A stretch of 64,000 nt of DNA, taken from Notoacmeibacter ruber (GTDB lineage: Bacteria > Pseudomonadota > Alphaproteobacteria > Rhizobiales > Rhizobiaceae). The stretch covers positions 496,001 to 560,000 of the forward strand of contig NZ_RCWN01000001.1 in NCBI RefSeq assembly GCF_003668555.1. The letters run 5' to 3'. Below, piece after piece: positions 26,554 through 35,969 of the stretch (the stretch's first letter is position 1; the number at the start of each line of letters is the position of its first letter). A program made the position numbers and the translations under genes. The notes under the pieces are model-generated. The model was not told the DNA's origin. It searched no databases and saw only the letters and a program-made list of their open reading frames with translations.

Positions 26554-29500
26554 ATGCGCTTTCTCCATCTCGATCTTATGGCCTACGGCGCGTTTGCGGA
26601 TCGGCGACTGACCTTTCGGCAGGACGCCGGCCTACACGTCGTTTACGGTCCGAACGAAGCCGGCAAGTCGACGATGCTGCAGGCCATCGGGGATCTGCTG
26701 TTCGGTTTTCCAGCCCGCAAACAGATGGACTTTCGCCATGATGCCGCATCACTGCGTGTCGGCGCATCCATACGGGCCGCAGACGGCCGCGAATTCGCCT
26801 TTACGCGGCGGCGTGGCAATAAGGCGACGCTGCGTGATCCCGGTAGCGACGACGTTCTGCCCGACGAAAGCCTGGCAGCCTTTCTTGGCGGAATGGATCG
26901 TCAACGTTTCGAGCGCGAGTTCGGTCTGACAGCCGAGGCGCTGCGCCAAGGCGGGGAAACGCTTGCCGGTCTGTCGGGCGATCTTGGCGCGAGCCTCCTT
27001 GCGGCCTCTTCGGGATTGGGCGGTCTTCGCAAGTTGCGAGAGGCCATCGAGGCTGAAGCGGATTCGATTTTCTCCAAACGCAAGTCGAAAGATCGGATCT
27101 TCTGGATCGCCAGCGAAGAGCGCGATGAGGCACGGGCTGAAGAGCGCGACGTTGAGATTGCCTTGAGCGCTCAGGAGTGGCGCGATACGGAAAAGGCCAT
27201 CCAGGAGACGGCCGGCCTGCAGGAAGAGGCCAATGCGGAGCTTGCCGCGGCCGAGATCGCGCTGGCTTCGGCGGAAAGGCGGCTGGCGCTTCGGCCCGCT
27301 CTTCGACATCTGGACCAGGCGCGGGAGCGGCTTTCCCAATTTGCGAGCCTTGAAACCTTCACCGACGACCTGCCGGAACGCTTGGAATCCACGCTTGCAG
27401 AGCGTGAGAGCGCGGAGGAAGTCCTTCGCGATCTCTCCGAACGGCACCGGGTCGCCGAGGCTCGCCGAGAGGGGCTCGAGGCGCGACCTGATCTGGCAGA
27501 GGCGGCGGACGCCGTGCGCCTCGTCGCGGAAGACCTCGGACGCTATCGCAAGGATGTCGCCGACGTTCCCAAGGTTCAGGCGCAACTGCGTGAACGGCGC
27601 GAAGCGATTGGCCGCCAGTTGAGCGAAATGGGGATTGCGGCCGACAAGGCGACGGTGACTCGCATCACCGTGGCGCAGCGCGCCGATCTTCGTCAGGAGG
27701 CTCTCCATCTTCAGGATGCGGAACGCGAGCGTGGGCGACTTGAGAAAGAAGCGGAGGCCCTGCAGCGTCGCCTCGATTCGGAAACCTCGTCGGACGAGAT
27801 CACAGCGCTTCCGGAGACAAGACAGTTGGAGCGGGCCGTGGCCGCGCTGCGTCCGGTCTTCGACGATGCGGTGGCCGCTGAGCAGGAAAGTCGCAGAGCG
27901 CAAGATGATCTTGAGGCGAGCCGGCAGGCCGCTCTCGCTCTCGATCCATCCGTCGCCGATCTCGACCGTTGCGTCGATAGGCCGGTCCCGCTCCAGCGCG
28001 AATGGTCCGTCCTCCTCAACGAATGGCGCGGCCACCATCAGGAAAGGGAGAACCGGGGCAATCGTCTGGCAGAAACCCGAAAGCGCATCGCGGCGATCAA
28101 GCAGCGTATTGGTGAAGCGGAGCGCACTGAAGCGCTGGTCGATCCGCTGTTACTTTCGCAGTCTCGCCAAAGTCGCGACCGCAAGTTGGGCGATCTGCGC
28201 GAGGGAACGTCATCGGACTGGGATGGGCTGCACACTGCGATTGTCGAAACCGATCGGATCGCAGATCGACTTCTGGCAGAAGCCGAGAGTGGCGCAGGGT
28301 TGCGCCGCGATCGGGCCGAACAGGCTCGAGAAGAAAAGGCTCTGGAGGATGACGAGAGCGCGATCGAGGAGCTGGATCGGCAACTCGCCAATTGGCAAGC
28401 TCGCTGGCAGGCCCTTTTCGCTTCCATTACCGAAAAGCCGCCTTTGCCGGAGCGAACCGAGAGCTGGATGGCCCGGTTTGTCGATCTGCGCGATGATGCG
28501 TCTGACGCCAGACGCAGACTCAAAGCCGCAACGAGGGCTCTGGCGACCGCGCAGGATCAGGTGCCGGCATTGCGTGAACTTGCCGGAGTTCTAGGGCTCG
28601 GCCAGCTTGGTGGACTGGGGGTGCTTCATCTCTGGGCCGCCATCCTCGAACGTCTCGCGGAAGTCGCCGCCGAACGCCAGTCGCGTGCGGCGACGGATGC
28701 TCTACGCCACGAGCACGAGAGAATGCTTCGTGATCATCGGCAGCAGATTGAGCAGTTTGATGCGACGATCGCGCTATCACGCGCCCGTCTCGATCAGGAT
28801 CTTGGCGATCTTGGCTTGCCGACGGGCCATGGCGCCGATGCCGTACTCACCCTTCTGGAAAGTCTGGCTTCGATGTCCTCCATGCAGGAAGAGGCAGCCC
28901 GCCTGCAGACACGCGTCGAGGGTCTCGAGGCGGATGTGGAGCGCTATCGTTCACGTGTCATGGACCTCTTGAGCCGATTGGCCCCCGATCTTTGTGAAGA
29001 GGCACCCGATGCAGCCGTCACGATTCTCTGGCAGCGATGCCAGAAGGCTGTGACGACGGCGGAGCGCCTTTCCGAAGCGGAGGAGGAACTGACGACGGTC
29101 GAAGATGAGTTGGCGTTTGCGAGAGGTCGAACTGAGGAGACGCGGCAAAACGCGGACCTGATCCTGAGCACTCTGCCCGAGACGCTGGATGCCACGACGT
29201 TCATCGAGCGTCTACGGGAGCGCCGCGCTGCACGCCGTTCCTGCCAGGATCAGGAGCGTCAGTTCACCGAAATTGCTCAGGACCTGACGGAAAGCGAAGT
29301 GCGTGAGGCCGTTCAATCCGAAGGGGAGGAGGCGGCCCACCGCGCCATACTGGAACTGCGTGACGCCAAGGATGCCGCGCAGGACAAGAAGCAGCGTCTC
29401 GCGCAGGAGCTTGGCCGGCTTGGCCAGCAGCTTGAGGGTTTACGGCGGAGGAAGGGATCGGAACTTGCCGCGTTCCGTCGCCAGGGGGCAGAAGAACGGA

Positions 29501-29997
29501 TGGAGATCGCCGCCCACGAATGGGGCCGCTTGAAAGCAGCGTCCATCCTTTTGGATGCGGCGATGGATCGCTACGCAAAGTCCGTTCCGAATACGACATT
29601 GGATGGGGCGGCGAACCTCTTTGAATTATTGACGGATGGCGCGTTCTCTGGCCTGGCGGAAGACCTCGATGCGGAAGGACGCCCCATTCTTCTCGTCACA
29701 CGAAATGATGGCACGCGTCTGCCGGTGAACGGCACGCTGTCAGAGGGCACCCGCGATCAGCTCTATCTCGCCCTGCGTCTCGGCTGGTTGAAGGAACGCG
29801 CGGCGCAGGCCGATCTGCCGCCTTTTGTGGGCGACGACCTCTTCGCCAGTTTTGACGATCAGCGCACCGAAGCAGGATTGAAGGCGCTTTCATCTGTTTC
29901 GCCTTCACTTCAGCCCATTCTCTTTACACATCACAGGGCCGTAGTGGAGACCGCTCGAAAAGCTCTTGGCGACAGGCTCGACCTGATCGAACTCTGA
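26554..29997 (+). CDS. YhaN/SbcC-like ATPase with long coiled coils
   Basis: The 1147-residue protein has a Walker A in VVYGPNEAGKSTML near residue 30, long Arg/Glu/Ala-rich coiled coils in the middle (about 190-1000), and a C-terminal ATPase half with an SMC-type signature LSEGTRDQLYLALRLG (near 1065) and a D-loop region FVGDDLFASFDDQR. It resembles YhaN, a relative of SbcC/Rad50 that pairs with YhaO nucleases. It starts 5 bases after its partner and ends 2 bases short of the convergent xseA stop codon. Confidence 0.85.
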   Translation: MRFLHLDLMAYGAFADRRLTFRQDAGLHVVYGPNEAGKSTMLQAIGDLLFGFPARKQMDFRHDAASLRVGASIRAADGREFAFTRRRGNKATLRDPGSDDVLPDESLAAFLGGMDRQRFEREFGLTAEALRQGGETLAGLSGDLGASLLAASSGLGGLRKLREAIEAEADSIFSKRKSKDRIFWIASEERDEARAEERDVEIALSAQEWRDTEKAIQETAGLQEEANAELAAAEIALASAERRLALRPALRHLDQARERLSQFASLETFTDDLPERLESTLAERESAEEVLRDLSERHRVAEARREGLEARPDLAEAADAVRLVAEDLGRYRKDVADVPKVQAQLRERREAIGRQLSEMGIAADKATVTRITVAQRADLRQEALHLQDAERERGRLEKEAEALQRRLDSETSSDEITALPETRQLERAVAALRPVFDDAVAAEQESRRAQDDLEASRQAALALDPSVADLDRCVDRPVPLQREWSVLLNEWRGHHQERENRGNRLAETRKRIAAIKQRIGEAERTEALVDPLLLSQSRQSRDRKLGDLREGTSSDWDGLHTAIVETDRIADRLLAEAESGAGLRRDRAEQAREEKALEDDESAIEELDRQLANWQARWQALFASITEKPPLPERTESWMARFVDLRDDASDARRRLKAATRALATAQDQVPALRELAGVLGLGQLGGLGVLHLWAAILERLAEVAAERQSRAATDALRHEHERMLRDHRQQIEQFDATIALSRARLDQDLGDLGLPTGHGADAVLTLLESLASMSSMQEEAARLQTRVEGLEADVERYRSRVMDLLSRLAPDLCEEAPDAAVTILWQRCQKAVTTAERLSEAEEELTTVEDELAFARGRTEETRQNADLILSTLPETLDATTFIERLRERRAARRSCQDQERQFTEIAQDLTESEVREAVQSEGEEAAHRAILELRDAKDAAQDKKQRLAQELGRLGQQLEGLRRRKGSELAAFRRQGAEERMEIAAHEWGRLKAASILLDAAMDRYAKSVPNTTLDGAANLFELLTDGAFSGLAEDLDAEGRPILLVTRNDGTRLPVNGTLSEGTRDQLYLALRLGWLKERAAQADLPPFVGDDLFASFDDQRTEAGLKALSSVSPSLQPILFTHHRAVVETARKALGDRLDLIEL

Positions 29998-29999
29998 TC

Positions 30000-31499
30000 T
30001 TATTCAAAAAGGTCGATCTGCTTGATCGGAGGAACATTCGCTCCGGTTTCGCTCTTGGCTGGCCCGGATGCGATTTTCGGAGACGAAGCTTTTGTCGACC
30101 GACGGACCTTCCCGGCGGCCCGCTTCGGTGTTTCGCGAACTGAGGCATTGTCTTCTCCGGCAATGGCCGGAACGGTCCCACCATCCATCTCGATCTGAAG
30201 CGACATGCCGGCCGCGATGTCGGCAGCTTTGGTCAGAACATTCTGTTCGCCGTCGCGTACCACCGCGTAGCCACGGGCCAGAACCTTATGATGCGAAAGC
30301 ACTTCGATCAGCCGGGTGGTTGACGAGAGGCGGTCGCGTTTCCGCTCCAGAACGCGCCGGATGGCGGGTGGAAAGCGTTCCACGACGCCGTCGAGACGAC
30401 GGCGCTCGACGCGCAACTGACGGTCGAGAATGATCGGCGCCAGCCGGTCCCGAAGATAGAGAAACCGGTGCCGCCGAAATTCGATACCGGCGACGAGTGC
30501 TCGAGAAAGGCGCCCCGCCGCTTCATCATGTCGCCTGCGGGGAATGGCAAGGAGTGCGTCGGCAGCGGGGAGAGCACGCGAAAGGCTCCGCAAATCCTGC
30601 AATCGGCGGTCGAGGAGGCGGCGATGGGCCGATCTGAGGCGCGCGCCGAATGTGGAGACGGCGGCCTCGAGTTCTGCGCGCACCGGAACGGCCATTTCCG
30701 CCGCGCCTGTCGGTGTCGGCGCACGCCTGTCTGCCGCGTGGTCGATCAGCGTCCAGTCGGTCTCGTGGCCCACAGCGGAAATGATCGGGATCGAACAGGC
30801 TGCGACCGCACGCACGACCGCTTCGTCATTGAAGCCCCAAAGATCTTCCAGAGATCCGCCGCCGCGCGCGACGATCACGACATCCGGCCGTCGGATCGGG
30901 CCGTCATGCGGCAATGTGTCGAATCCGGCGATCGCTCGCGCGACCTCGTCGCCGCTTGTTTCACCTTGGACACGGACGGGCCATACGACGACACGGCTTG
31001 GAAAGCGGTCGGTGATGCGGTGACAGATATCACGGATCACCGCACCGGTCGGCGATGTGATGACGCCGATCGTGAATGGCAGAAATGGAAGCGGCCGTTT
31101 GCGCGCTTCGTCGAACAGGCCTTCGGCGGCGAGCGCCTTACGCCGCGCCTCCAGCAGCGCCATCAGGGCGCCTTCGCCCGCCGGCTCGATCCGGTCGATG
31201 ACGATCTGATATTTGGACGACCCCGGATAGGTGGAAAGGCGCCCGGTCGCGATGACCTCAAGGCCTTCTTCCGGCTTGAAGGGCAACTGCTGAAAGGTGT
31301 TGCGCCAGACCACGGCATCCAGGCGGGCGCGGTCGTCCTTCAGGCAGAAATAGGCGTGGCCGGACGAATGCGGCCCGCGATAGCCGGAGATTTCGCCGCG
31401 CACGCGAATATGGCCAAAGCGGTCCTCGACCACGCGCCGCAAGGCGTTGGACAGATCGCTGACCGAAAATTCCTCGGCGTTGGATTTCACGCTCGCCAA
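30000..31499 (-). CDS. xseA: Exodeoxyribonuclease VII large subunit
   Basis: The 499-residue subunit degrades single-stranded DNA with XseB. It has an N-terminal OB-fold ([20 protein letters not shown] and [18 protein letters not shown]), then the catalytic core ([14 protein letters not shown] around residue 150 and [20 protein letters not shown] around 265). The C-terminal 60 residues are a basic, low-complexity extension. The first codon is TTG at 31499 with GGAGAG before it; GTG 31490 is possible. The small subunit gene is not in the window. Confidence 0.93.
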   Translation of the reverse strand: MASVKSNAEEFSVSDLSNALRRVVEDRFGHIRVRGEISGYRGPHSSGHAYFCLKDDRARLDAVVWRNTFQQLPFKPEEGLEVIATGRLSTYPGSSKYQIVIDRIEPAGEGALMALLEARRKALAAEGLFDEARKRPLPFLPFTIGVITSPTGAVIRDICHRITDRFPSRVVVWPVRVQGETSGDEVARAIAGFDTLPHDGPIRRPDVVIVARGGGSLEDLWGFNDEAVVRAVAACSIPIISAVGHETDWTLIDHAADRRAPTPTGAAEMAVPVRAELEAAVSTFGARLRSAHRRLLDRRLQDLRSLSRALPAADALLAIPRRRHDEAAGRLSRALVAGIEFRRHRFLYLRDRLAPIILDRQLRVERRRLDGVVERFPPAIRRVLERKRDRLSSTTRLIEVLSHHKVLARGYAVVRDGEQNVLTKAADIAAGMSLQIEMDGGTVPAIAGEDNASVRETPKRAAGKVRRSTKASSPKIASGPAKSETGANVPPIKQIDLFE

Positions 31500-31535
31500 A
31501 AAACTCTCCAGGACAAAGGCTCGGTCCGGCTCGGC

Positions 31536-32465
31536 TTAACTCTTCTTCTTACCGACGCCAAACTGATCGAAGAGCTTTTCCATCGTTTCGATCTGCTGGC
31601 GGCTGACGGCTTCGCCTGCTGCAAACATGGGGCCGAAAATATGATCCGTCTGGCCCGAAGAAGCCGAGTCATCGCGGTCGGAAGAGTCAGGGTCGGGAGC
31701 CTGATCGACGAGCTCCGGTTCCGGCTCCTGCGGAAAACCCGGCGGTACGACCCCGATACCATCAGCCGTGTGGTTTTTTTCCGGGCTGGAGCGCGGCCGA
31801 CCGAAAAAGGTTTCCATCATGTCGCCCATCCCGCCCGTTCCGCGCGTTGATCCGCCAAAAGCGGAACTCTGCGGCAGAAAAGGTGCCCATAGCTCGTCCC
31901 ACATTTTTCCTGCGGGCCCGTAGATCGATTCCATGAGGCCGGGTTCCGGTTCGCTCTTTCTCGGCGTTTGCGGCGCCGGTGTCGCACCGGGCTGTGCAAA
32001 CGGGGTTTTATAGGGTGGCGTCGCGTCGCTGGCGGCGATGAAAAACTCCGTCATCTGCCGCGTTATGCCGCCCATCACGGCGCTCGCGATCACAGGCAGC
32101 ATCTGGCGGACGGTATCGCGCGGCACGCCGGTCTCGTTGGCGACCTGATCGGTGATGGCGCGCATCAGACCGGCGGAGCGAAAGAGCTGGTCGAGCACCG
32201 TTTGCGCCTGCCTTATGGCACCGGGTTCAAAAGCCTTCGAAACATCGAAGCCGTAGGGTGCGTGCTGTCCCGAACTCAACGCTGCCAAGAAATCGTTCGT
32301 GTCGGCGGGGGTCGCCGTCTGTCGGCGTAGGCCTTCGCTAAAGGCGGGAGCCACCGCGGCCAGCACCTTCACGGCCTGCTGCTGGTTCACGGCGAATTGG
32401 TCGGCCAATTGTCGCTGCAGCGCGCCGTCATTCATCGATGACAACATGGGATAGAGCGGAATCAT
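31536..32465 (-). CDS. DUF937-like domain protein
   Basis: The 309-residue cytoplasmic protein starts MIPLYPMLSSMNDG and has two DUF937-like segments, helical with LADQFAVNQQQAVKVLAAVAP at about residues 18-38 and MRAITDQVANETGVPRDTVRQM at about 100-120. The C-terminal half is Pro/Gly-rich and probably disordered (TPAPQTPRKSEPEPG). Function unknown. ATG 32465 is preferred to the longer frame at 32534. It lies between gshA upstream and xseA downstream on the same strand, with 36 bases to xseA, so it may be cotranscribed with xseA. Confidence 0.7.
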   Translation of the reverse strand: MIPLYPMLSSMNDGALQRQLADQFAVNQQQAVKVLAAVAPAFSEGLRRQTATPADTNDFLAALSSGQHAPYGFDVSKAFEPGAIRQAQTVLDQLFRSAGLMRAITDQVANETGVPRDTVRQMLPVIASAVMGGITRQMTEFFIAASDATPPYKTPFAQPGATPAPQTPRKSEPEPGLMESIYGPAGKMWDELWAPFLPQSSAFGGSTRGTGGMGDMMETFFGRPRSSPEKNHTADGIGVVPPGFPQEPEPELVDQAPDPDSSDRDDSASSGQTDHIFGPMFAAGEAVSRQQIETMEKLFDQFGVGKKKS

Positions 32466-32557
32466 GAGGCGCCTCGCTTGTCTTCTTCCGCAACCATAAC
32501 GCTTTTCGGGAAGAATGCGACCGCTCGCTAGCAAGGCCCCGGCTTCGCCCGGTATTA

Positions 32558-33928
32558 TTAGTAGGCGTATTCTTCGAAAAGCGGCTCGATGGAAGCGCCC
32601 CAGCGCAAATGGTAGGCGCGGAGCATTTCTTCGGCTTCGGAGGTGCCGCGCGCCACGATTTCCTCTAGCGGGGCCAGGAAATGCGCTTCATCGAATCCGT
32701 CAGGATTCATCTTTGCGCGCCGCTGCAAACCGGCGCGGGCGATGGCGAGAGCGCGATAGCCGAGGTCGCGCACCGTTCCCTCGCGAAATGGCGTGGCAAG
32801 AGCCTTCTCAGGCACAATGTCGCGTATGGACTGAACCTCATCGACCGTCCAGTCTTTCGTCCACTCGAACGTTTCATCCAGCGCCTGCTCATCATAAAGC
32901 AAGCCGACCCAGAAGGCGGGAAGCGCGCATATGCGCCGCCAAGGGCCGCCGTCAGCCCCGCGCATTTCCAGGAACTGCTTCAGGCGAACATCGGGGAACA
33001 GGGTCGAGAGATGATTGATCCAGTCGCCCAGAGTTGGCTCGGGATCGGGCACGTCGTCTCGGAGGGCTCCGTCAAGGAACTGTCGGAAGGTCACATGTGT
33101 CGCGCGGTGGTACTGGCCATTACGGAGTATGAAATACATCGGAACGTCCAGCGCCCACTCCGCATAATCGGCAAAGCCGAAATCGGGGGCGAAGCTGAAC
33201 GGAAGGATGCCGGCACGGTTATTGTCGACATCGCGCCAGATATCGCCGCGCCATGACAGCAGGCCATTCGGTTTGCCCTCGGTGAAAGGCGAGGAGGCGA
33301 AGAGAGCTGTTGCCAGTGGCTGCAACTTCATGCCGACCTGCATCTTGCGGCGCATATCGGTCTCGGATGAGAAATCCAGATTGGTCTGGATGGTGCAGGT
33401 CCGGCGCATCATGTCGCGGCCTTGCGTGCCGACCTCCGGCATATAGGCCGACATGATCTCATAGCGCGACTTCGGCATGAGCGGTGTCTGATCGATCGAC
33501 CATTTCGGGCTGCCGCCCATGCCGAGAAAACGAATGCCAAGCGGTTCGGCAATCTGACGCAATTGAGAAAGATGTACGTTGGATTCCCGGCAGGTCTGGT
33601 GAATGGTCTCCAGCGGCGCGCCGGAAAGTTCGAACTGGCCGCCCGGTTCAAGGCTGATCGCGCCCTCTCCGATGGGTGAGGCAAGGCCTATGAGCTTGTT
33701 GCCATCGATGATCGGCTCCCAGCCGAGCTTCGCCTGCATGCCTTCCAGAAGGGATCGTATGCCGGCGTCTCCATCATAAGGGACCGGATTGTTGCCGTCG
33801 GCATAGAAGACGAATTTCTCGTGTTCCGTTCCGATCCGCCAATCCCTTGGCGGCTTGCAGCCCGCAGCAAGATAATCGACGAGATCGTTAAAGCCTTCGA
33901 TGGGCGTCGTGTTGCTTGTATCGCGTGC
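32558..33928 (-). CDS. gshA: Glutamate-cysteine ligase, plant-type
   Basis: The 456-residue enzyme makes gamma-glutamylcysteine, the first step of glutathione synthesis. It has the plant/alphaproteobacterial GCS2 features: GTEHEKFVFY (near residue 35), SLEPGGQFELSGAP (near 90-105) and FRQFLDGAL (near 280), ending in SIEPLFEEYAY as in the plant-type family. ATG 33928 has GGGACGGAA directly upstream; the 11-residue extension to 33961 is rejected. It follows rsmE on the same strand with a gap of about 72 bases. Confidence 0.92.
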   Translation of the reverse strand, partial: ARDTSNTTPIEGFNDLVDYLAAGCKPPRDWRIGTEHEKFVFYADGNNPVPYDGDAGIRSLLEGMQAKLGWEPIIDGNKLIGLASPIGEGAISLEPGGQFELSGAPLETIHQTCRESNVHLSQLRQIAEPLGIRFLGMGGSPKWSIDQTPLMPKSRYEIMSAYMPEVGTQGRDMMRRTCTIQTNLDFSSETDMRRKMQVGMKLQPLATALFASSPFTEGKPNGLLSWRGDIWRDVDNNRAGILPFSFAPDFGFADYAEWALDVPMYFILRNGQYHRATHVTFRQFLDGALRDDVPDPEPTLGDWINHLSTLFPDVRLKQFLEMRGADGGPWRRICALPAFWVGLLYDEQALDETFEWTKDWTVDEVQSIRDIVPEKALATPFREGTVRDLGYRALAIARAGLQRRAKMNPDGFDEAHFLAPLEEIVARGTSEAEEMLRAYHLRWGASIEPLFEEYAY

Positions 33929-34000
33929 CATTTCCGTCCCGTTTATCTCGGCGCTAGGCACGCCTGTGGCATGAGCATATGGCGAAGAGAATCGCGAAGA

Positions 34001-34771
34001 TCAATCTGCGGCAGTCTGCTCCGGGTGAACATTGTGTCGCCAGTCTCCGCAAACGGCTTGCACCAGAGCGAGAGCGGCGACCGCCGCTGTGTCGGCCCGG
34101 AGGATGCGCGGACCAAGCGGAATCGGCGTCACGAAAGGCAGGTTGCGGAGCATGGTCCGCTCTTCTTCCGAAAAGCCGCCTTCCGGGCCGATCAGAACCG
34201 CGATCGGCTGCGCTGGCAGGGAGGACAGGATTGGGAGCGGATCGTCGCCGGCAGCGTCTTCATCGCAATATATAATGTGACGACCCGCATCCCATTCTTC
34301 CAGAAGGGAACCGATTTTCTGGATCGGTCGCAATTGCGCAAGCGAAAGAATGCCGCACTGCTCGGCAGCCTCTCGCATATTTGCTTCCAGCCGGTCATGG
34401 TTGATTTTCGCCATTTGCGTATGCTGAGTCTGGACCGGTTGCAGGATGCCGGCGCCCATTTCGACCGCCTTCTGGACCATGTAGTCCATTCTTCCGGTCT
34501 TTAGCGGCGCAAAGAGATAGTGCAGGTCGGAGGGCAGAGGCTGGGGTCGGCTCTGCTCGGCAAGTCGCAGCAAGGCGTTCTTCTTGCCTTCCCGTTCGAT
34601 CTCCGCACGCCATTCGCCATCGCGACCATTAAAAACCAAAAGTTTCTCGCCCTCCTTCATTCTTAGGACGTTGAGAAGGTAGTTCGCCTGGTTCTTGTCG
34701 AGTTTGATCGAGGTTTCAGCCGACAGGTCATCTGACACGAAAAGTCGGGGCAATCGGTAATCGGCGCGCAT
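34001..34771 (-). CDS. rsmE: 16S rRNA (uracil-1498-N3)-methyltransferase
   Basis: The 256-residue SPOUT-family enzyme methylates U1498 of 16S rRNA. The knot region AVLIGPEGGFSEEE (around residue 192) and PLGPRILRADTAAVAAL (around 222) are the signatures. Its N-terminus (RLFVSDDLSAE) matches the PUA-like domain. It is upstream of gshA in the same direction. Confidence 0.92.
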   Translation of the reverse strand: MRADYRLPRLFVSDDLSAETSIKLDKNQANYLLNVLRMKEGEKLLVFNGRDGEWRAEIEREGKKNALLRLAEQSRPQPLPSDLHYLFAPLKTGRMDYMVQKAVEMGAGILQPVQTQHTQMAKINHDRLEANMREAAEQCGILSLAQLRPIQKIGSLLEEWDAGRHIIYCDEDAAGDDPLPILSSLPAQPIAVLIGPEGGFSEEERTMLRNLPFVTPIPLGPRILRADTAAVAALALVQAVCGDWRHNVHPEQTAAD

Positions 34772-34957
34772 TATGTCTCTGTAATTGAGGGTGGTTCTTG
34801 GGAGGTGTGTTGCCGCCGCGACACGTACTCTCTGTCATGCAGGGAAAAAAGTTTTTCCATCTATCGCTTGTCGTATTTTGCGCTCATAAGCCGCGCACCT
34901 CAAGGGTGATGGTTACGCTTCGATAACGGGAATGTGAGCAGAATTGTGTTCCTGGAG

Positions 34958-34982
34958 GGAACCAGTTTCACCACACTCCGTT
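34958..34982 (+). promoter_or_regulatory. EcfG-type (general stress) promoter
   Basis: GGAAC at 34958-34962, a 16-base spacer and CGTT at 34979-34982 match the EcfG/RpoE2 promoter of alphaproteobacteria exactly. It lies about 85 bases upstream of the short ORF at 35069. Confidence 0.7.
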
Positions 34983-35068
34983 AGGTTTGTGAGTGAAGCG
35001 ACCCAGCCGGCGGGAACGTTTCGGAAAGCAAATTGACCTATAACTGAAGATTGCAGAGACCATTCGAG

Positions 35069-35206
35069 ATGAACGCCGTGAAAGCCGCCCTTTTTTCTGT
35101 CTTTACCCTCACCGCAGCCGGTATCTGGTATGTGGGCATGACTGCCACGACCGCCGAAGCGAGTAACAGTTCCATCGGCTACGGCGTGGTCGCCGCGATC
35201 GACTGA
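35069..35206 (+). CDS. Small exported 45-residue protein, probable general-stress gene
   Basis: ATG 35069 opens a 45-residue ORF. The N-terminus (NAVKAALFSVFTLTAAGIW) is basic then hydrophobic, ending in TATTAEA-S, a plausible signal-peptide cut near residue 31, leaving only about 14 mature residues (NSSIGYGVVAAID). A single membrane helix is the alternative. It has its own EcfG promoter upstream and a strong terminator 33 bases downstream, so it is a complete transcription unit. I recognise no family. It was too short for an automated ORF cut-off. Confidence 0.6.
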   Translation: MNAVKAALFSVFTLTAAGIWYVGMTATTAEASNSSIGYGVVAAID

Positions 35207-35237
35207 TTTCGGCGATCGAACCAGCCAATATTCGAGT

Positions 35238-35271
35238 TTAAAGCGCTCCGTCCCGACGGAGCGCTTTTTTC
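35238..35271 (+). terminator. Terminator after the 45-residue ORF
   Basis: AAAGCGCTCCGTC / GACGGAGCGCTTT with a 2-base loop, then TTTTTTC on the plus strand. With TTTAAA on the other side it may also end the lutABC transcript. Confidence 0.85.
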
Positions 35272-35279
35272 ATGGCCGA

Positions 35280-35969
35280 TCAGCCGACGAGAATGATGTG
35301 GAGCGCCCGGGGGCCATGCGCGCCGAGCACAATCTGCTGTTCCACATCGCCAGACCGAGATGGCCCGGTAATCATGTTGATGACTCGGGGCAAGATTGAA
35401 TCGGCTTTGTCTGATGCAGTGACAGCGGTCTTTCGAAGTGCGTCTTCGAGCGATCCATGAATGCGCTGGATCGGCAGCACCACGATGTGGTGTTCCGGCA
35501 GAAAATTCAGAGTGGTGGGATTATCAGGTCCCGAAGTGAGAATGAGCGTGCCGGTTTCGGCGATGGCACCGTCTGCCACCGACAGACCCACCAGGTCTGA
35601 ACCGTCGGACGGGCCAGCGACGGTTTCGAGAAGGGGCTCCTCGCTCCATCCTGCTTCATCGAGCAGCGGATCTGCCCCATGGCGCAGCGCCATCGGCAAA
35701 TTGTTCGCATTGAGGTATTCGACGACAGCCGACGCGATATCACTGGCCGCATCAATCCGGGAGACGGTCGTGTCGACGGCTTGCGCCTTGCGCGTAAAAA
35801 GTTTGACCGCCTCTTTATCCGACACTTTGGAGCCGGCGGGGAGAATGCCGGGCGTTTTCGCCCTTAGCCGCTCGTTCGCGCCCGCTTCGCGTGCGCATCT
35901 CGCTGGCGCACCGCCTTCGCTGATCGCCTTGCTTATTCTCCCAAGGATCGCTTCCCGTGCGCCGCTCAT
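35280..35969 (-). CDS. lutC: LutC-type LUD-domain protein
   Basis: The 229-residue protein is the third component of the LutABC lactate oxidation complex. It has the LUD domain: GLSVADGAIAETGTLILTSG (around residue 127) and HHIVVLPIQRIHGSLED (around 162), and GPSRSGDVEQQIVLGAHGP at the C-terminus. Its ATG overlaps the lutB stop as ATGA, showing translational coupling. Confidence 0.9.
   Translation of the reverse strand: MSGAREAILGRISKAISEGGAPARCAREAGANERLRAKTPGILPAGSKVSDKEAVKLFTRKAQAVDTTVSRIDAASDIASAVVEYLNANNLPMALRHGADPLLDEAGWSEEPLLETVAGPSDGSDLVGLSVADGAIAETGTLILTSGPDNPTTLNFLPEHHIVVLPIQRIHGSLEDALRKTAVTASDKADSILPRVINMITGPSRSGDVEQQIVLGAHGPRALHIILVG

Noticed and set aside
26749..28038. 429-codon minus-strand ORF opposite the YhaN-like gene
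   Set aside because: Shadow frame; basic and low-complexity composition, no start site.
30468..31850. Long plus-strand ORF (460 codons) opposite xseA
   Set aside because: Antisense shadow of a well-conserved gene in GC-rich DNA; no ribosome site, no recognisable domain, and it runs through the xseA start into the DUF937-like gene.
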